From assembly GCF_003024235.1 (NCBI RefSeq), contig NZ_KZ679090.1, forward strand, positions 1-64,000: DNA of 64,000 bases, written 5' to 3'. Both the position numbers and the translations under genes were made by a program. Positions 10,595 through 19,522 of the stretch are shown one piece after another. The DNA is from Arenimonas caeni. Its GTDB lineage: Bacteria > Pseudomonadota > Gammaproteobacteria > Xanthomonadales > Xanthomonadaceae. Positions within the stretch are counted from its first letter, which is position 1. The number at the start of each line of letters is the position of its first letter. Below the pieces are notes generated by a model. It did no database searches. It had not been told where the DNA came from and was given only the letters and a program-made list of their open reading frames with translations.

Positions 10595-10604
10595 GGCTCG
10601 GCCT

Positions 10605-10635
10605 CGTGGAATCAATGCAGGCCATTGATTCCACG
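10605..10635 (+). terminator. Strong hairpin after the DUF11 operon
   Basis: A perfect 13-bp stem (arms 10605-10617 and 10623-10635, 5-nt loop) begins 11 nt after the stop codon of the preceding gene. No T-tract follows, so it may act as an mRNA 3'-end stabiliser or a Rho-assisted stop rather than a classical intrinsic terminator. Confidence 0.6.
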
Positions 10636-10639
10636 GGGG

Positions 10640-10667
10640 CTTGAAACCGCCCGCGGCAGCACCAGAT
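10640..10667 (+). promoter_or_regulatory. Possible sigma-32-type promoter for rpoH
   Basis: CTTGAAA (10640-10646) and CACCAGAT (10660-10667) are 13 nt apart and resemble the heat-shock sigma consensus (CTTGAAA / CCCCATNT). The -10 match is weak, so this is only a candidate for autoregulation. Confidence 0.25.
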
Positions 10668-10691
10668 AGGGACGAGGCGGAGGGGAGCCGT

Positions 10692-10709
10692 CGTTCCATT
10701 CATGGAACG
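10692..10709. promoter_or_regulatory. 18-nt palindrome in the rpoH upstream region
   Basis: Perfect 8-nt arms CGTTCCAT and ATGGAACG flank a 2-nt centre. The size and position (about 75 nt before the start) suit a dimeric regulator's operator or a small mRNA hairpin. No regulator is identified. Confidence 0.4.
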
Positions 10710-10730
10710 GACAGGGAACTTTGTGCCCCT

Positions 10731-10757
10731 TTAGCACTCGAAATGCCCGAGTGCTAG
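10731..10757 (+). promoter_or_regulatory. CIRCE element (HrcA operator) in the rpoH leader
   Basis: The sequence is TTAGCACTC-N9-GAGTGCTAG, differing from the CIRCE consensus TTAGCACTC-N9-GAGTGCTAA by one terminal base. It ends 26 nt before the preferred rpoH start codon. CIRCE is the binding site of the heat-shock repressor HrcA and usually controls groESL or hrcA-grpE-dnaK; finding it before rpoH suggests repressor control of the heat-shock sigma factor itself. hrcA is not in this window. Confidence 0.85.
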
Positions 10758-10783
10758 ACTCCGTACCCATGAACGAGGATCGA

Positions 10784-11644
<861 letters not shown>

Positions 11645-11666
11645 GCCGCGTGGCACCCGGAACAGG

Positions 11667-11695
11667 AAGGCCCCGCCCAGGCGGGGCCTTTTTTT
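11667..11695 (+). terminator. Intrinsic terminator of rpoH
   Basis: An 8-bp GC stem (GGCCCCGC / GCGGGGCC, loop CCAG) is followed by seven T residues, 22 nt after the rpoH stop codon. This is a classical Rho-independent terminator. Confidence 0.9.
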
Positions 11696-11718
11696 GTGCG
11701 CCGCGCGCCGGCCGGGCC

Positions 11719-12339
11719 TCAGTCGGGGTCGACCAGCAGGCCGCGCTCGCGGGCGATCTGGGCCAGTTCACCCGGATGCCGGGCGCCGAGTTTTTCCATC
11801 AGGTTGGCGCGGTGCCGGTAGAGCGTCTTGTCGCTGATGCCCAGCGCCGCCGCCACTACCTTCGGCGGCAAGCCCGAGAGCAGGCCGCGCAGGGTTTCGC
11901 GCTCGCGCTGGGTGAGCGCGGCGGCGGGGCCGTGTGAATTGGGCGGCGCCAGGTCGGAGCTGAGCACGCGCTCACCCTGCATGATCCGGCGCAGGCCCTC
12001 GAGCAGCTCCTCGGCGGCGACGGCCTTGGTGAAGAAGCCCTGGGCGCCGCGTTCGAGCGCGCGCAGCACCAGGGCCGGGTCGTCGTGCATGCTCAGCACC
12101 ACGCAGCGCATCTTCGGGAAGGACTCGTGCAGCTGCAGCAGCAGCACCAGGCCGCTGCTCTCGGCGCCCAGGCTCAGGTCGACCAGCGCCAGGTCGGGCG
12201 CATGCGCGCGCGCGGCCGCGAGTGCCTCGCCGGGCGTCCCGGCCTCGGCGACGACCTCGAAGCCATCGGTTTCCTCGAGGAGGCGGCGAAAGCCCTCGCG
12301 CACCATGGCGTGGTCATCGATGAGCAGGATGCGGGGCAT
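11719..12339 (-). CDS. NarL/FixJ-family response regulator
   Basis: This 206-residue two-component regulator (ATG start; a GTG two codons upstream is possible) has a receiver domain. In 1-based numbering from the upstream GTG, the acidic pair is D10-D11, the phospho-acceptor is D56 in LALVDLSL, and a conserved Lys lies in FFTKAV. A LuxR-type DNA-binding domain follows at about 140-200 (LTQRERETLRGLLSGLPPKV, then LGISDKTLYRHRANLMEKLG). It is divergent from a histidine kinase gene 85 bp away, almost certainly its partner. Signal and target genes cannot be read from the sequence. Confidence 0.9.
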   Translation of the reverse strand: MPRILLIDDHAMVREGFRRLLEETDGFEVVAEAGTPGEALAAARAHAPDLALVDLSLGAESSGLVLLLQLHESFPKMRCVVLSMHDDPALVLRALERGAQGFFTKAVAAEELLEGLRRIMQGERVLSSDLAPPNSHGPAAALTQRERETLRGLLSGLPPKVVAAALGISDKTLYRHRANLMEKLGARHPGELAQIARERGLLVDPD

Positions 12340-12424
12340 GGCCACCAGTCTCGCAAAGCTGTCGCGCGGGGCGACGAGAAAAATTCCCAGCCGCAGGCCA
12401 CGCGCGCGGCTAAGCTAGCCGCCG

Positions 12425-14071
12425 ATGACGATCCGGCATTCCTTGTACAAGCCGCTGCGGCGGCTGGAATCCGCCACGCAGGCGCCAGGGCGCTATGTGT
12501 TGGCGGGGTTGTTTTTGTCCGGGTTGGCCTGGGCCGGATTGTGGCTGGCCGGGCTGGCGTCTTTCTATCACTGGAATCTCGGCACCGGCTTGCTGTTCGT
12601 CACGCTTTGGTGCCTTCACCCGCGCTGGTGGCCCTGGCTGCTGGTGGCGGCGATGGTCACGCAGCCGCACGGCGCGCCGGTGGCGGCGTTCTTCGAACCC
12701 CTGGTGGTGGCGGCCGGCGCCTGGCTGCTCAAGGCCTGGGGCGTGCTGCCGGGCCAGCCGCCGACGCTGGCGAGGGTCGGAAGCGTGCACTTGGCGGCGC
12801 TGGTGGTGGCGGTGGCGACCACTTTCATCGAACTGGCGCTGCTGGTGGCCGGCCATGCCGGTGATGGCCAGACCGCAGGCCTGAACCTCTCGGGTGTCCC
12901 CTTCGGCGGCCCTGGCGAAGCCTCGGCGCTGGGCAACGTGGGCATCCGCCACCTGTTGTGCGAGTTCATCGGGGTGCTGTTGCCGGTGCCGCTGGCGATG
13001 TGGTTGACGGCGCCTGCGCAGGAACCGCGCGGCCACGCCGTGCTGGCGCGCGCGGTGCTCGTGATGGTGCCCGTCACCGGCCTGGCGCTGTGGCTTAGCC
13101 TGGCTTTCCCGGGTTCGGAGTTCGCCGAACTCATCCGCCTGTTCACCATTGCCGCGATTGCCGTCTTCACGCTCTGGCAGGGCTGGCGTGGCGGCGTGCT
13201 GGCGGTGCTGATGCTCAGTGCGCTGGTGGCGCTGGAGCAGGGACTGGGCCAGCCGCGCCTGAGCCCGATCGTGATGCAGGGCTACGTGGCGGTGGTCGGC
13301 GCGATGGTGCTGCTGTTCGGCGCATCGGTGGACGACTTCCGCCGGCAGGCGGCCGACCTGGCGCGGGCGCGCCGCCAGGAGCACCTGCTGCTGGACGAAC
13401 TGCAGGATGCCGCGCTGCGCAACCTGCAGCTCGAGGAAAGCGAGCGGCGCCGGCTGGCGCGCGAACTGCACGACGAATTCGGCCAGAACCTCGCCGCGCT
13501 GCAGACCCACCTCAAGCTCGCCGCGCCGCACCTGGCCTCCGCCGGCCGGCTCGGCATGGCCGACCTGCTGCTGGAAACCACCCGCAACATGCAGCGCAAC
13601 ATCAGCCGGGTGCTGGCCGACCTGCGGCCGGCGGGACTGGAGCAGCTGGGCCTGTTCGGCGCGGTCGACCGCGGCTCCGTCCGGCGCCTGGCCCAGGACG
13701 CAGGCCTGGACCTGGACGTGCGCCTGGAAGGCGATGCCCGGCTGCTGGCGCAACTCGATGCCACCCATGCCACGGCGGTCTACCGGATGGCGCAGGAGGC
13801 GGTGACCAACATCGTCCGCCACGCCGGAGCGCGCCGGGCGCGCCTGAAGCTGCGCATCAGCCGGCGCCGGAACGCGCTTTGGGTGTTCCTCGACATCCGT
13901 GACGACGGCATCGGCCGGCTGGACCGGATACTGGCGGGCAACGGCCTGACCGGCATGCGCGACCGCGTGCTCGCGCTCAACGGCGCGCTGCACCTGCACC
14001 AGCTCTCGCCCGGCCTGCGCCTGCACCTGCTGGTGCGCCAGGACGACGACGCGCCCCTGACCGGCCGCTGA
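12425..14071 (+). CDS. Membrane sensor histidine kinase (HisKA_3 type)
   Basis: This 548-residue protein starts with a long hydrophobic region (about residues 25-300, roughly eight or nine membrane segments) resembling MASE1-like integral sensor domains. A coiled linker and a HisKA_3 dimerisation domain follow, with phospho-acceptor H349 in RRLARELHDEFGQNLAALQ. The C-terminus is a HATPase: N-box AVTNIVRHAGARRARLKL and G-box DIRDDGIG, then NGLTGMRDRV. This is the NarX/DegS/UhpB-like class that pairs with NarL-type regulators, matching the divergent neighbour. No periplasmic ligand domain is evident, so a membrane or cytoplasmic cue is likely. The MASE1 assignment is tentative. Confidence 0.88.
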   Translation: MTIRHSLYKPLRRLESATQAPGRYVLAGLFLSGLAWAGLWLAGLASFYHWNLGTGLLFVTLWCLHPRWWPWLLVAAMVTQPHGAPVAAFFEPLVVAAGAWLLKAWGVLPGQPPTLARVGSVHLAALVVAVATTFIELALLVAGHAGDGQTAGLNLSGVPFGGPGEASALGNVGIRHLLCEFIGVLLPVPLAMWLTAPAQEPRGHAVLARAVLVMVPVTGLALWLSLAFPGSEFAELIRLFTIAAIAVFTLWQGWRGGVLAVLMLSALVALEQGLGQPRLSPIVMQGYVAVVGAMVLLFGASVDDFRRQAADLARARRQEHLLLDELQDAALRNLQLEESERRRLARELHDEFGQNLAALQTHLKLAAPHLASAGRLGMADLLLETTRNMQRNISRVLADLRPAGLEQLGLFGAVDRGSVRRLAQDAGLDLDVRLEGDARLLAQLDATHATAVYRMAQEAVTNIVRHAGARRARLKLRISRRRNALWVFLDIRDDGIGRLDRILAGNGLTGMRDRVLALNGALHLHQLSPGLRLHLLVRQDDDAPLTGR

Positions 14072-14079
14072 GGCGGCGC

Positions 14080-16272
14080 TCAGTAGAGGTCGGTGGGGTC
14101 CACGTCCAGCGACCAGCGCACCTTGCGCGCCGAACGCATCGCGCGCAGCAGCGGCAGCCATTCGCGCAGGGCCGCGTGCAGCGGCGGCCGCTGGCTGGCG
14201 TCGAGCAGCAGCTGGCCGCGCGCGCGGCCAGCGCGGCGGGCCATCGGCGCGGGCATCGGCGCGTTGGCGCGCACGCCCTCGCGCGCCGGGAAAGCCGCGT
14301 GCGCTTCCTGCAGGAAGGCCTGCACGGCCGCTTCGGTGCCGGCCTCCGCGCGCAGCAGCGCCAGGTAGGCATAGGGCGGGAAGCCCGCGGCCTCGCGTTC
14401 GGCCAGCGCCAGCGCCGCCACCGCGGGGTAGCCGCCGTGCAGCAGGGTGCCCAGCAGCGGGTGGTCGGGGTGGTGCGTCTGCAGGACGACCTCGCCCGGC
14501 AGCGTCGAACGGCCGGCGCGGCCGGCGACCTGGATCAGCAGTTGCGCCAGCTTCTCGCCGGCACGAAAGTCGGCGCTGAACAGGCCTTCGTCCACGCCCA
14601 CCACCGCCACCAGCGTGAGCCGTGGCAGGTCGTGGCCCTTGGCCAGGATCTGGGTGCCGACCAGGATGCCCGGGCCGTCGCCCAGCGATGCCAGGTGCTG
14701 GCCGAGCGCATCACGCCGGCGGGTGGTCTCGCGGTCCACGCGCACCAGGGTGGCGCCGGGGAAGCGCGCGGCCAGGGCCTTTTCAAGCCGTTCGGTGCCG
14801 GCGCCCTGGGGCTGCAGCGCCAGGCTGGCGCAGTCGGGGCAGGCATCGGGTGGCGTGGCGCGCGCGCCGCAGTGGTGGCAGATGAGCCGGCGTCCGCCGG
14901 CGTGCACCGTCATCGCGGCGTCGCAGCGCCGGCAGTGCGCGCTCCAGCCGCAGTCGTGGCAGATCAGCACCGGTGCGTAACCGCGCCGGTTCTTGAACAC
15001 GAGCGCCTGTTCGCCACGCGCCAGGCAGGCCGCCACCGCATCAAGCAGTTCGCCCGACAGGCCATCGGCCAGGGGCCGCTTGCGCACGTCCAGCACGCGC
15101 ACGCGCGGCGGTGACGCGCCACCGGCGCGCTGGCCCAGGCGCAGGTGCAGGTAGCGGCCCGAGAGCGCGTTGTGCAGCGACTCGAGCGAGGGCGTGGCGC
15201 TGCCCAGGATCACCGGGATGCCGAGCTTGCTGGCCCGCACCAGGGCGAGGTCGCGGGCGTGGTAGCGCACGCCGTCCTGCTGCTTGTAGGAGCCGTCGTG
15301 CTCTTCGTCGACCACCAGCAGGCCGGGGCGGGCCATCGGGCAGAACACGGCCGAACGCGTGCCGACCAGTACGCCGGCGCGACCCTCGGCCAGGTCGACC
15401 CAGGCGCGGGCGCGCTCGCCGTCGGACAGGCCGGAATGGAAGGCGGCCACCGGCACGCCCAGGCGCGCCCGGAAGCGGCCCAGTGCCTGCGGCGTCAGCC
15501 CGATCTCGGGCACCAGCACCAGGGCCTGGCGGCCGGCGGCCAGGCAGTCGGCGATGGCCTGCAGGTAGACCTCGGTCTTGCCGCTTCCGGTGACGCCCTC
15601 GAGCAGCACCGGCTGGAAGCCGCTGGATCCGCGCAGGGCCGCGACGGCCTCGGCCTGCGCCGGCGTCAGCGTCGGTGCTTCCGACCTGGCGAGGGGCGCC
15701 GCGGCCGGCTCGAGCGTGGTTGGCCCGGCCAGGCCGCGCTCGGCGAGGCTGCGGGCCGCCGGTCGCCAGCCGGGCAGGCGGGTGTCGAGTTCGTCTTCGG
15801 CCAGGTCTTGTTCGCAAAGCAGTTGCAGCAGCTCGCGCGGCCGGCCCTTGCGGCCGGGCGCCGCCGCCGCGTCGCGACCGGCCGGCGTGGCGCGCCAGCC
15901 GGCGCGGCGGGTGTCCGGGACCGGCTGGCCGGCGCGCAGCAGGCCGGGCAGGGCGGTGGCCAGGACCTCGCCCAGGGGCGCGTGGTAGTAGCCGGCGGTC
16001 CAGCGCAGGGATTCGAGCAGTTCGCCCTGCAGCAAGGGCTGCGCGTCGAGGCGGGCGAGCACCGGCTTGAGCGAGGCCGGGTCGGCGCCGGACTCACCCA
16101 CGCCGACCACCACGCCGACCTGCTCGCCGTCGCCCCGGCCGAAGGGCACGCGCACCCGGCAGCCCACCCAGTCCGGGCCCGGCAGGGCGCCGGCGGGCGG
16201 CAGGTAGTCGAAGTCGCGCGGCAGCGGCACCGGCAGGGCCACGTGCAGCACCGGAACGGGGCGGAAATCCAT
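14080..16272 (-). CDS. priA: Primosomal replication restart helicase PriA
   Basis: This 730-residue protein has the expected length. An N-terminal DNA-binding domain (VPVLHVALPVPLPRDFDYL) precedes the helicase core: Walker A GVTGSGKTEVYL, Walker B VVDEEHDGSYKQ, and GSATPSLES. The zinc-binding insertion (CHDCGWSAHCRRCDAAM plus CHHCGA and CPDC) is complete. The C-terminus has motif V/VI (GTQILAKGHDLPRLTLV, QVAGRAGR). PriA reloads the replisome at stalled forks. Its last codons end 9 bp from the oppositely oriented kinase gene, so the two are convergent. The upstream gap contains inverted DnaA boxes that could influence priA transcription. Confidence 0.97.
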   Translation of the reverse strand: MDFRPVPVLHVALPVPLPRDFDYLPPAGALPGPDWVGCRVRVPFGRGDGEQVGVVVGVGESGADPASLKPVLARLDAQPLLQGELLESLRWTAGYYHAPLGEVLATALPGLLRAGQPVPDTRRAGWRATPAGRDAAAAPGRKGRPRELLQLLCEQDLAEDELDTRLPGWRPAARSLAERGLAGPTTLEPAAAPLARSEAPTLTPAQAEAVAALRGSSGFQPVLLEGVTGSGKTEVYLQAIADCLAAGRQALVLVPEIGLTPQALGRFRARLGVPVAAFHSGLSDGERARAWVDLAEGRAGVLVGTRSAVFCPMARPGLLVVDEEHDGSYKQQDGVRYHARDLALVRASKLGIPVILGSATPSLESLHNALSGRYLHLRLGQRAGGASPPRVRVLDVRKRPLADGLSGELLDAVAACLARGEQALVFKNRRGYAPVLICHDCGWSAHCRRCDAAMTVHAGGRRLICHHCGARATPPDACPDCASLALQPQGAGTERLEKALAARFPGATLVRVDRETTRRRDALGQHLASLGDGPGILVGTQILAKGHDLPRLTLVAVVGVDEGLFSADFRAGEKLAQLLIQVAGRAGRSTLPGEVVLQTHHPDHPLLGTLLHGGYPAVAALALAEREAAGFPPYAYLALLRAEAGTEAAVQAFLQEAHAAFPAREGVRANAPMPAPMARRAGRARGQLLLDASQRPPLHAALREWLPLLRAMRSARKVRWSLDVDPTDLY

Positions 16273-16387
16273 CGGCGGAGTCTAGCCTGCGTCCGCCGCG
16301 GCCGGGCTGTGGACAGACTTGCGCTGCATACCTGCCGATTGCATCACAAAGCTTGGGTAAGCCACTGTTCACAAAAACGAAAACCCC

Positions 16388-16410
16388 TTATCCACATGAG
16401 ATGTGGATAA
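16388..16410. promoter_or_regulatory. Two inverted perfect DnaA boxes
   Basis: TTATCCACA (16388-16396) and its reverse complement TGTGGATAA (16402-16410) form a palindrome with 10-nt arms around GAG. Related sequences lie close by: CTGTGGACA near 16308 and CTGTGGAA at about 16413. An AT-rich stretch follows at 16480-16520. TTATCCACA is the high-affinity DnaA consensus. The 442-bp gap 16273-16714 between priA and the next gene contains no convincing coding sequence. Confidence 0.7.
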
Positions 16411-16714
16411 GTCTGTGGAAGGGGCTGCGGCCAGACCTGCGCACCCCCCATCCCTAAGGCCCCCCGGCCGGGTTGGCGATTTTTTAACCACATCGTCATA
16501 TTCCATATAAATCAATCACTTCTCTTGCTTGCCGGGCGGCGCCAGGGCCGCCGGCTGGCGTGAAGACACGCCATCACGCCGCGGTCCTGCCGCTGTGCAC
16601 AACGTTCCACGCCAGAAGCCGCGCCGGGCTTGGCTTGAGCGCCTGTCGGGTGAAAGTCAAGCGCTTGCGCAAGGCGAGTGCTGGCTAGAATGGGGGGTGA
16701 TTCCTGCAGCCCAG

Positions 16715-18199
16715 ATGCGCCCTTCTCCTACCCCTTCTTCGGCCCTGGCCGCCTTCCTGCGCGGCATCGAGCGGCGCGCCTTCGTCTTCGCCGACCTGCA
16801 GTGCGGCGAGCCGGGGCGGGCGCTGGCGGCCGTGGAACATGCCATGCGGGCCTTCGTGCCGATTTCCGGCGGCACCCCGCTGTCGGCCTGGCCGGCCAGC
16901 TTCTGGTCGCTGCTGCTGGCCCAGACCGAACTGTCCGGCGGCGAGGGCGGCGCGCCCGAGCTCGCCCGGCTGGGCAGCGGCCCGCGCGCGGCCCTGCTGC
17001 TGCGGCTGGTGGGCGGGCTCGACTACCCGCACGCGGCCAAGGTGCTGGGCGTGGCCGAACCGACCTACCGTTTCGCCCTGCAGCGTGCGCTGCAGCAGCT
17101 GGCGGACGCCGAGGTGAGCTACGCGGCGCTGGGGCGGCTGCGCGAACGCCTGCACCGCCAGGTCAAGACCCTGGGCGAGGAGCGCGTGGCGGAGCTGGCC
17201 ACGATCCGCGCCCGCGCGCTGGCGGGCGAGCCGGCCCCGGAAGCTGCACCCGTCCCGCCCGCCTCGCCCTGGCCGCGTCGCCTGGCCTGGGCCGCGCTGG
17301 TGGCGCTGGGGCTGGCCTTCGCCGCCACCTGGTGGAAGCCGCAGCCGGCGCTGCTGCCCGGCGCGGTGCAGGACCTGCCGGCAGAATCGCCGGGCGCGCA
17401 GGCCCCGGCGGATCCCGCGGACGCCGATGCCGATCGCATCATCCATCCCGACTACGCCGCGCTGGCGGTGCCGGAAGCCGCCGCCCTGGCCGGCGAGCTG
17501 CCTTTCCTGAGCTGGCTGGCGGCCGAGGCAAGCCTGGCGCCGGTGCCCGATGCGCCGCCCGCGCCGGCCCCGCTCCCGGCCGCCGCCGTCGACGACGTTC
17601 CGCTGTTCCAGGATCTCGCCGGCGCCGAACGCCCCCTGCTGGTGCCGGTGGCGGGCAATTGGCCGGGCCTGGAGCCCGCCACGCGCCGCCAGTTGCTGGG
17701 CCAGGCGCGCCACTGGCTGGCGCTGGACGATGCCGGGCGCGCGGCGCTGCGCGCGCGCCTGGACGCCTGGGACGCGCTGCCGCCGGCCGAACGCGCCAGC
17801 CGGCGTGGCGCGCTGGCGGCCTGGGCCGCGCTGTCGCCGGAAGAACAGGCCCGGGTCGCCGCCAGCGACGCCGCCTGGCGCGCCCTGGACGAGGCGGCGC
17901 GCGGCGAGTGGCGTGCGCGGTTCGAAGCGCTGCCCGTCGACCAGCGCCAGCCCTGGTGGCTGGGCCCGGCGCTGGGCGAGTGGTTCTCGCCGGTGCAGCC
18001 GCTGTTCGCCTACGTGCCCGGCGCCGAGCGCGAGCCCCTGCTGGCGATGCTGCGGGCGCTGCCGCCCCCGGCGCGCGACGACCTGGCGATGCTGGCGCGC
18101 CGGCTGCCGGCCGACGAACGCGAGAAGTTGCGCCGGGAGCTGCTCGAGGCCGCGCCCGGCCAGCGCGAAGCGCTGGTGCGCGAACGCCTGGCTCAGTAG
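16715..18199 (+). CDS. Sigma-70-region-4-like, DUF3106-containing membrane protein
   Basis: This protein is 494 residues from the ATG at 16715; an upstream in-frame start would add 62 low-complexity residues without homology signs. Residues 1-170 are helical, with a sigma-factor-like region 4 (LLLRLVGGLDYPHAAKVLGVAEPTYRFALQRAL in two adjoining parts). A single membrane segment lies around residues 185-210 (LAWAALVALGLAFAATWW), then a Pro/Ala-rich linker, then a DUF3106-type region (WAALSPEEQARVAASDAAWR). The combination suggests a membrane-tethered ECF-like factor or a degenerate one acting structurally. TAGAAT at about 16685 could be a -10 site. Function not established. Confidence 0.75.
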   Translation: MRPSPTPSSALAAFLRGIERRAFVFADLQCGEPGRALAAVEHAMRAFVPISGGTPLSAWPASFWSLLLAQTELSGGEGGAPELARLGSGPRAALLLRLVGGLDYPHAAKVLGVAEPTYRFALQRALQQLADAEVSYAALGRLRERLHRQVKTLGEERVAELATIRARALAGEPAPEAAPVPPASPWPRRLAWAALVALGLAFAATWWKPQPALLPGAVQDLPAESPGAQAPADPADADADRIIHPDYAALAVPEAAALAGELPFLSWLAAEASLAPVPDAPPAPAPLPAAAVDDVPLFQDLAGAERPLLVPVAGNWPGLEPATRRQLLGQARHWLALDDAGRAALRARLDAWDALPPAERASRRGALAAWAALSPEEQARVAASDAAWRALDEAARGEWRARFEALPVDQRQPWWLGPALGEWFSPVQPLFAYVPGAEREPLLAMLRALPPPARDDLAMLARRLPADEREKLRRELLEAAPGQREALVRERLAQ

Positions 18200-18248
18200 C
18201 CGGGCCGTTCCCCGGGCGCGCGCCGCGTCACTTCGCAGGCCACCGCGC

Positions 18249-19466
18249 TCACATGTTCACCAGGCTGATCATCAGGTTCAGGCTTGCGCCGATGGTGATC
18301 AGGAGCAGGTAGGCGGCGCCCAGCACGCAGTACTTGAACAGGGTCATGATCCAGCCCTGGCCGTACACCCGCTTCTGCATCACCAGCAGGTAGACCGGCA
18401 TCCAGACGATCATCGCCACCTCGACCCAGCCGATCGGCCGCGACAGCCAGGGCAGGGCGGCGGTCCAGCCCGCCAGCAGGTCGAGCAGCAGCACCACCAG
18501 CAGCGCGAAGCACAGGAAGCTGTGGCTGTGCAGGGCGACGATCAGGTGTTCCATGTAAAGGCGCCGCCTGAACACGTACATCACCTTCAGGAACACGGCG
18601 AACAGCGGCAGCAGCACGAACAGCGAGGTCGGCACCGTCGAGAGGAAGGCGTCCTTGAGCAAGTTGGGGTCGCGGTTGATGCGCTTGGCGTTCTCGTTGG
18701 CCTTGCCGGCCTGCCTGTTGAGCCAGGCATTGCCCGCCTCGCCCAGCCAGCCGACCTGCAGCGGGTTGTCCACCGGGTGCCAGGGCCGGCCGTTGAAACT
18801 CATCGAGCCGTCGCGCGGCATCTCGGGCGGCACCTCCGGCTCGTAGCCGCCGGCCTTCGCCGCCTCGATCTCGCGGATCCGCCGCCTGGCCTCGGCCTCG
18901 ATGCTTTTCTCGGCGACGTCCAGCCCGATGCCGACCCCGAAATCGACCGCGGGGATGTCGCTGGTTTCGTTCCGGGCCTCGCGCAGCGCCGCGATCGCCT
19001 CGTCGCGCAGGCGCCCGACTTCCTCGACGCTGGTGGCCCGGCGGATGCCCTCGGTGTTGCGCAGTTCGCGACCTTCGGGCGTGTCCACCTCCACCGACGG
19101 CCCGCCGTCGGCGGCGTCCTCGAAGTCGAAGCTCAGCTGCGCGGCGAAGAACGCGAACAGGCTCAGGAACACGAACAGCCGCACCGGGCTGACGTAGCGC
19201 ACGCGCCGGCCGGCGAAGTACTCGATGCTCAGGAATCCGGGGCGGAACATCAGCGGGCCGAGCGTGCGCAGGATGCGCGAGTCGAGCTCGAACACGGAGT
19301 CCATGAAGTCGCCGACGATCGAACCGAAGTGCCGCACCAGCCCCTTGGTCGGCTGGCCGCAGGCATAGCAGTGCTCGCCCAGCAGCACTTCTTCGCAGTT
19401 CTGGCAGCGGCGTGGCTCGGCGGCCAGTTCGGCCGGCTCGGCGGACGGGGCGGCGGTCTCGCTCAT
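18249..19466 (-). CDS. DUF3667 membrane protein with N-terminal zinc ribbon
   Basis: This protein is 405 residues from the ATG; a GTG one codon earlier is also in frame. An N-terminal zinc-ribbon-like motif (CQNCEEVLLGEHCYACGQP, about residues 22-40) is followed by the DUF3667 core, including SIVGDFMDSVFELDSRILRT and RVRYVSPVRLFVFLSLFAFF. A large soluble insertion spans about 135-250. Several C-terminal membrane helices follow near residues 270-400. It is a conserved integral membrane protein of unknown function, convergent with the sigma-like gene and divergent from the MATE pump. Confidence 0.85.
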   Translation of the reverse strand: MSETAAPSAEPAELAAEPRRCQNCEEVLLGEHCYACGQPTKGLVRHFGSIVGDFMDSVFELDSRILRTLGPLMFRPGFLSIEYFAGRRVRYVSPVRLFVFLSLFAFFAAQLSFDFEDAADGGPSVEVDTPEGRELRNTEGIRRATSVEEVGRLRDEAIAALREARNETSDIPAVDFGVGIGLDVAEKSIEAEARRRIREIEAAKAGGYEPEVPPEMPRDGSMSFNGRPWHPVDNPLQVGWLGEAGNAWLNRQAGKANENAKRINRDPNLLKDAFLSTVPTSLFVLLPLFAVFLKVMYVFRRRLYMEHLIVALHSHSFLCFALLVVLLLDLLAGWTAALPWLSRPIGWVEVAMIVWMPVYLLVMQKRVYGQGWIMTLFKYCVLGAAYLLLITIGASLNLMISLVNM

Positions 19467-19522
19467 CACGGGCTCCTGCGTGGCAGGGGCTAATATAGCC
19501 GGCCCTTCACGCCCGCGACGCC

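Noticed and set aside
2913-10699. Very long minus-strand reading frames (about 1300 and 1284 codons) opposite the envelope operon
   Set aside because: They mirror the codon pattern of the high-GC + strand genes, have no recognisable domains, and the + strand genes have signal peptides and repeats.
10721-10783. TTG start giving a longer RpoH
   Set aside because: It would translate through the CIRCE element and has no family support; the ATG at 10784 has a ribosome site and correct length.
16273-16714. Chromosomal origin of replication
   Set aside because: Only two perfect DnaA boxes and no dnaA, dnaN, mnmG or rpmH genes nearby; kept only as a DnaA-binding candidate.
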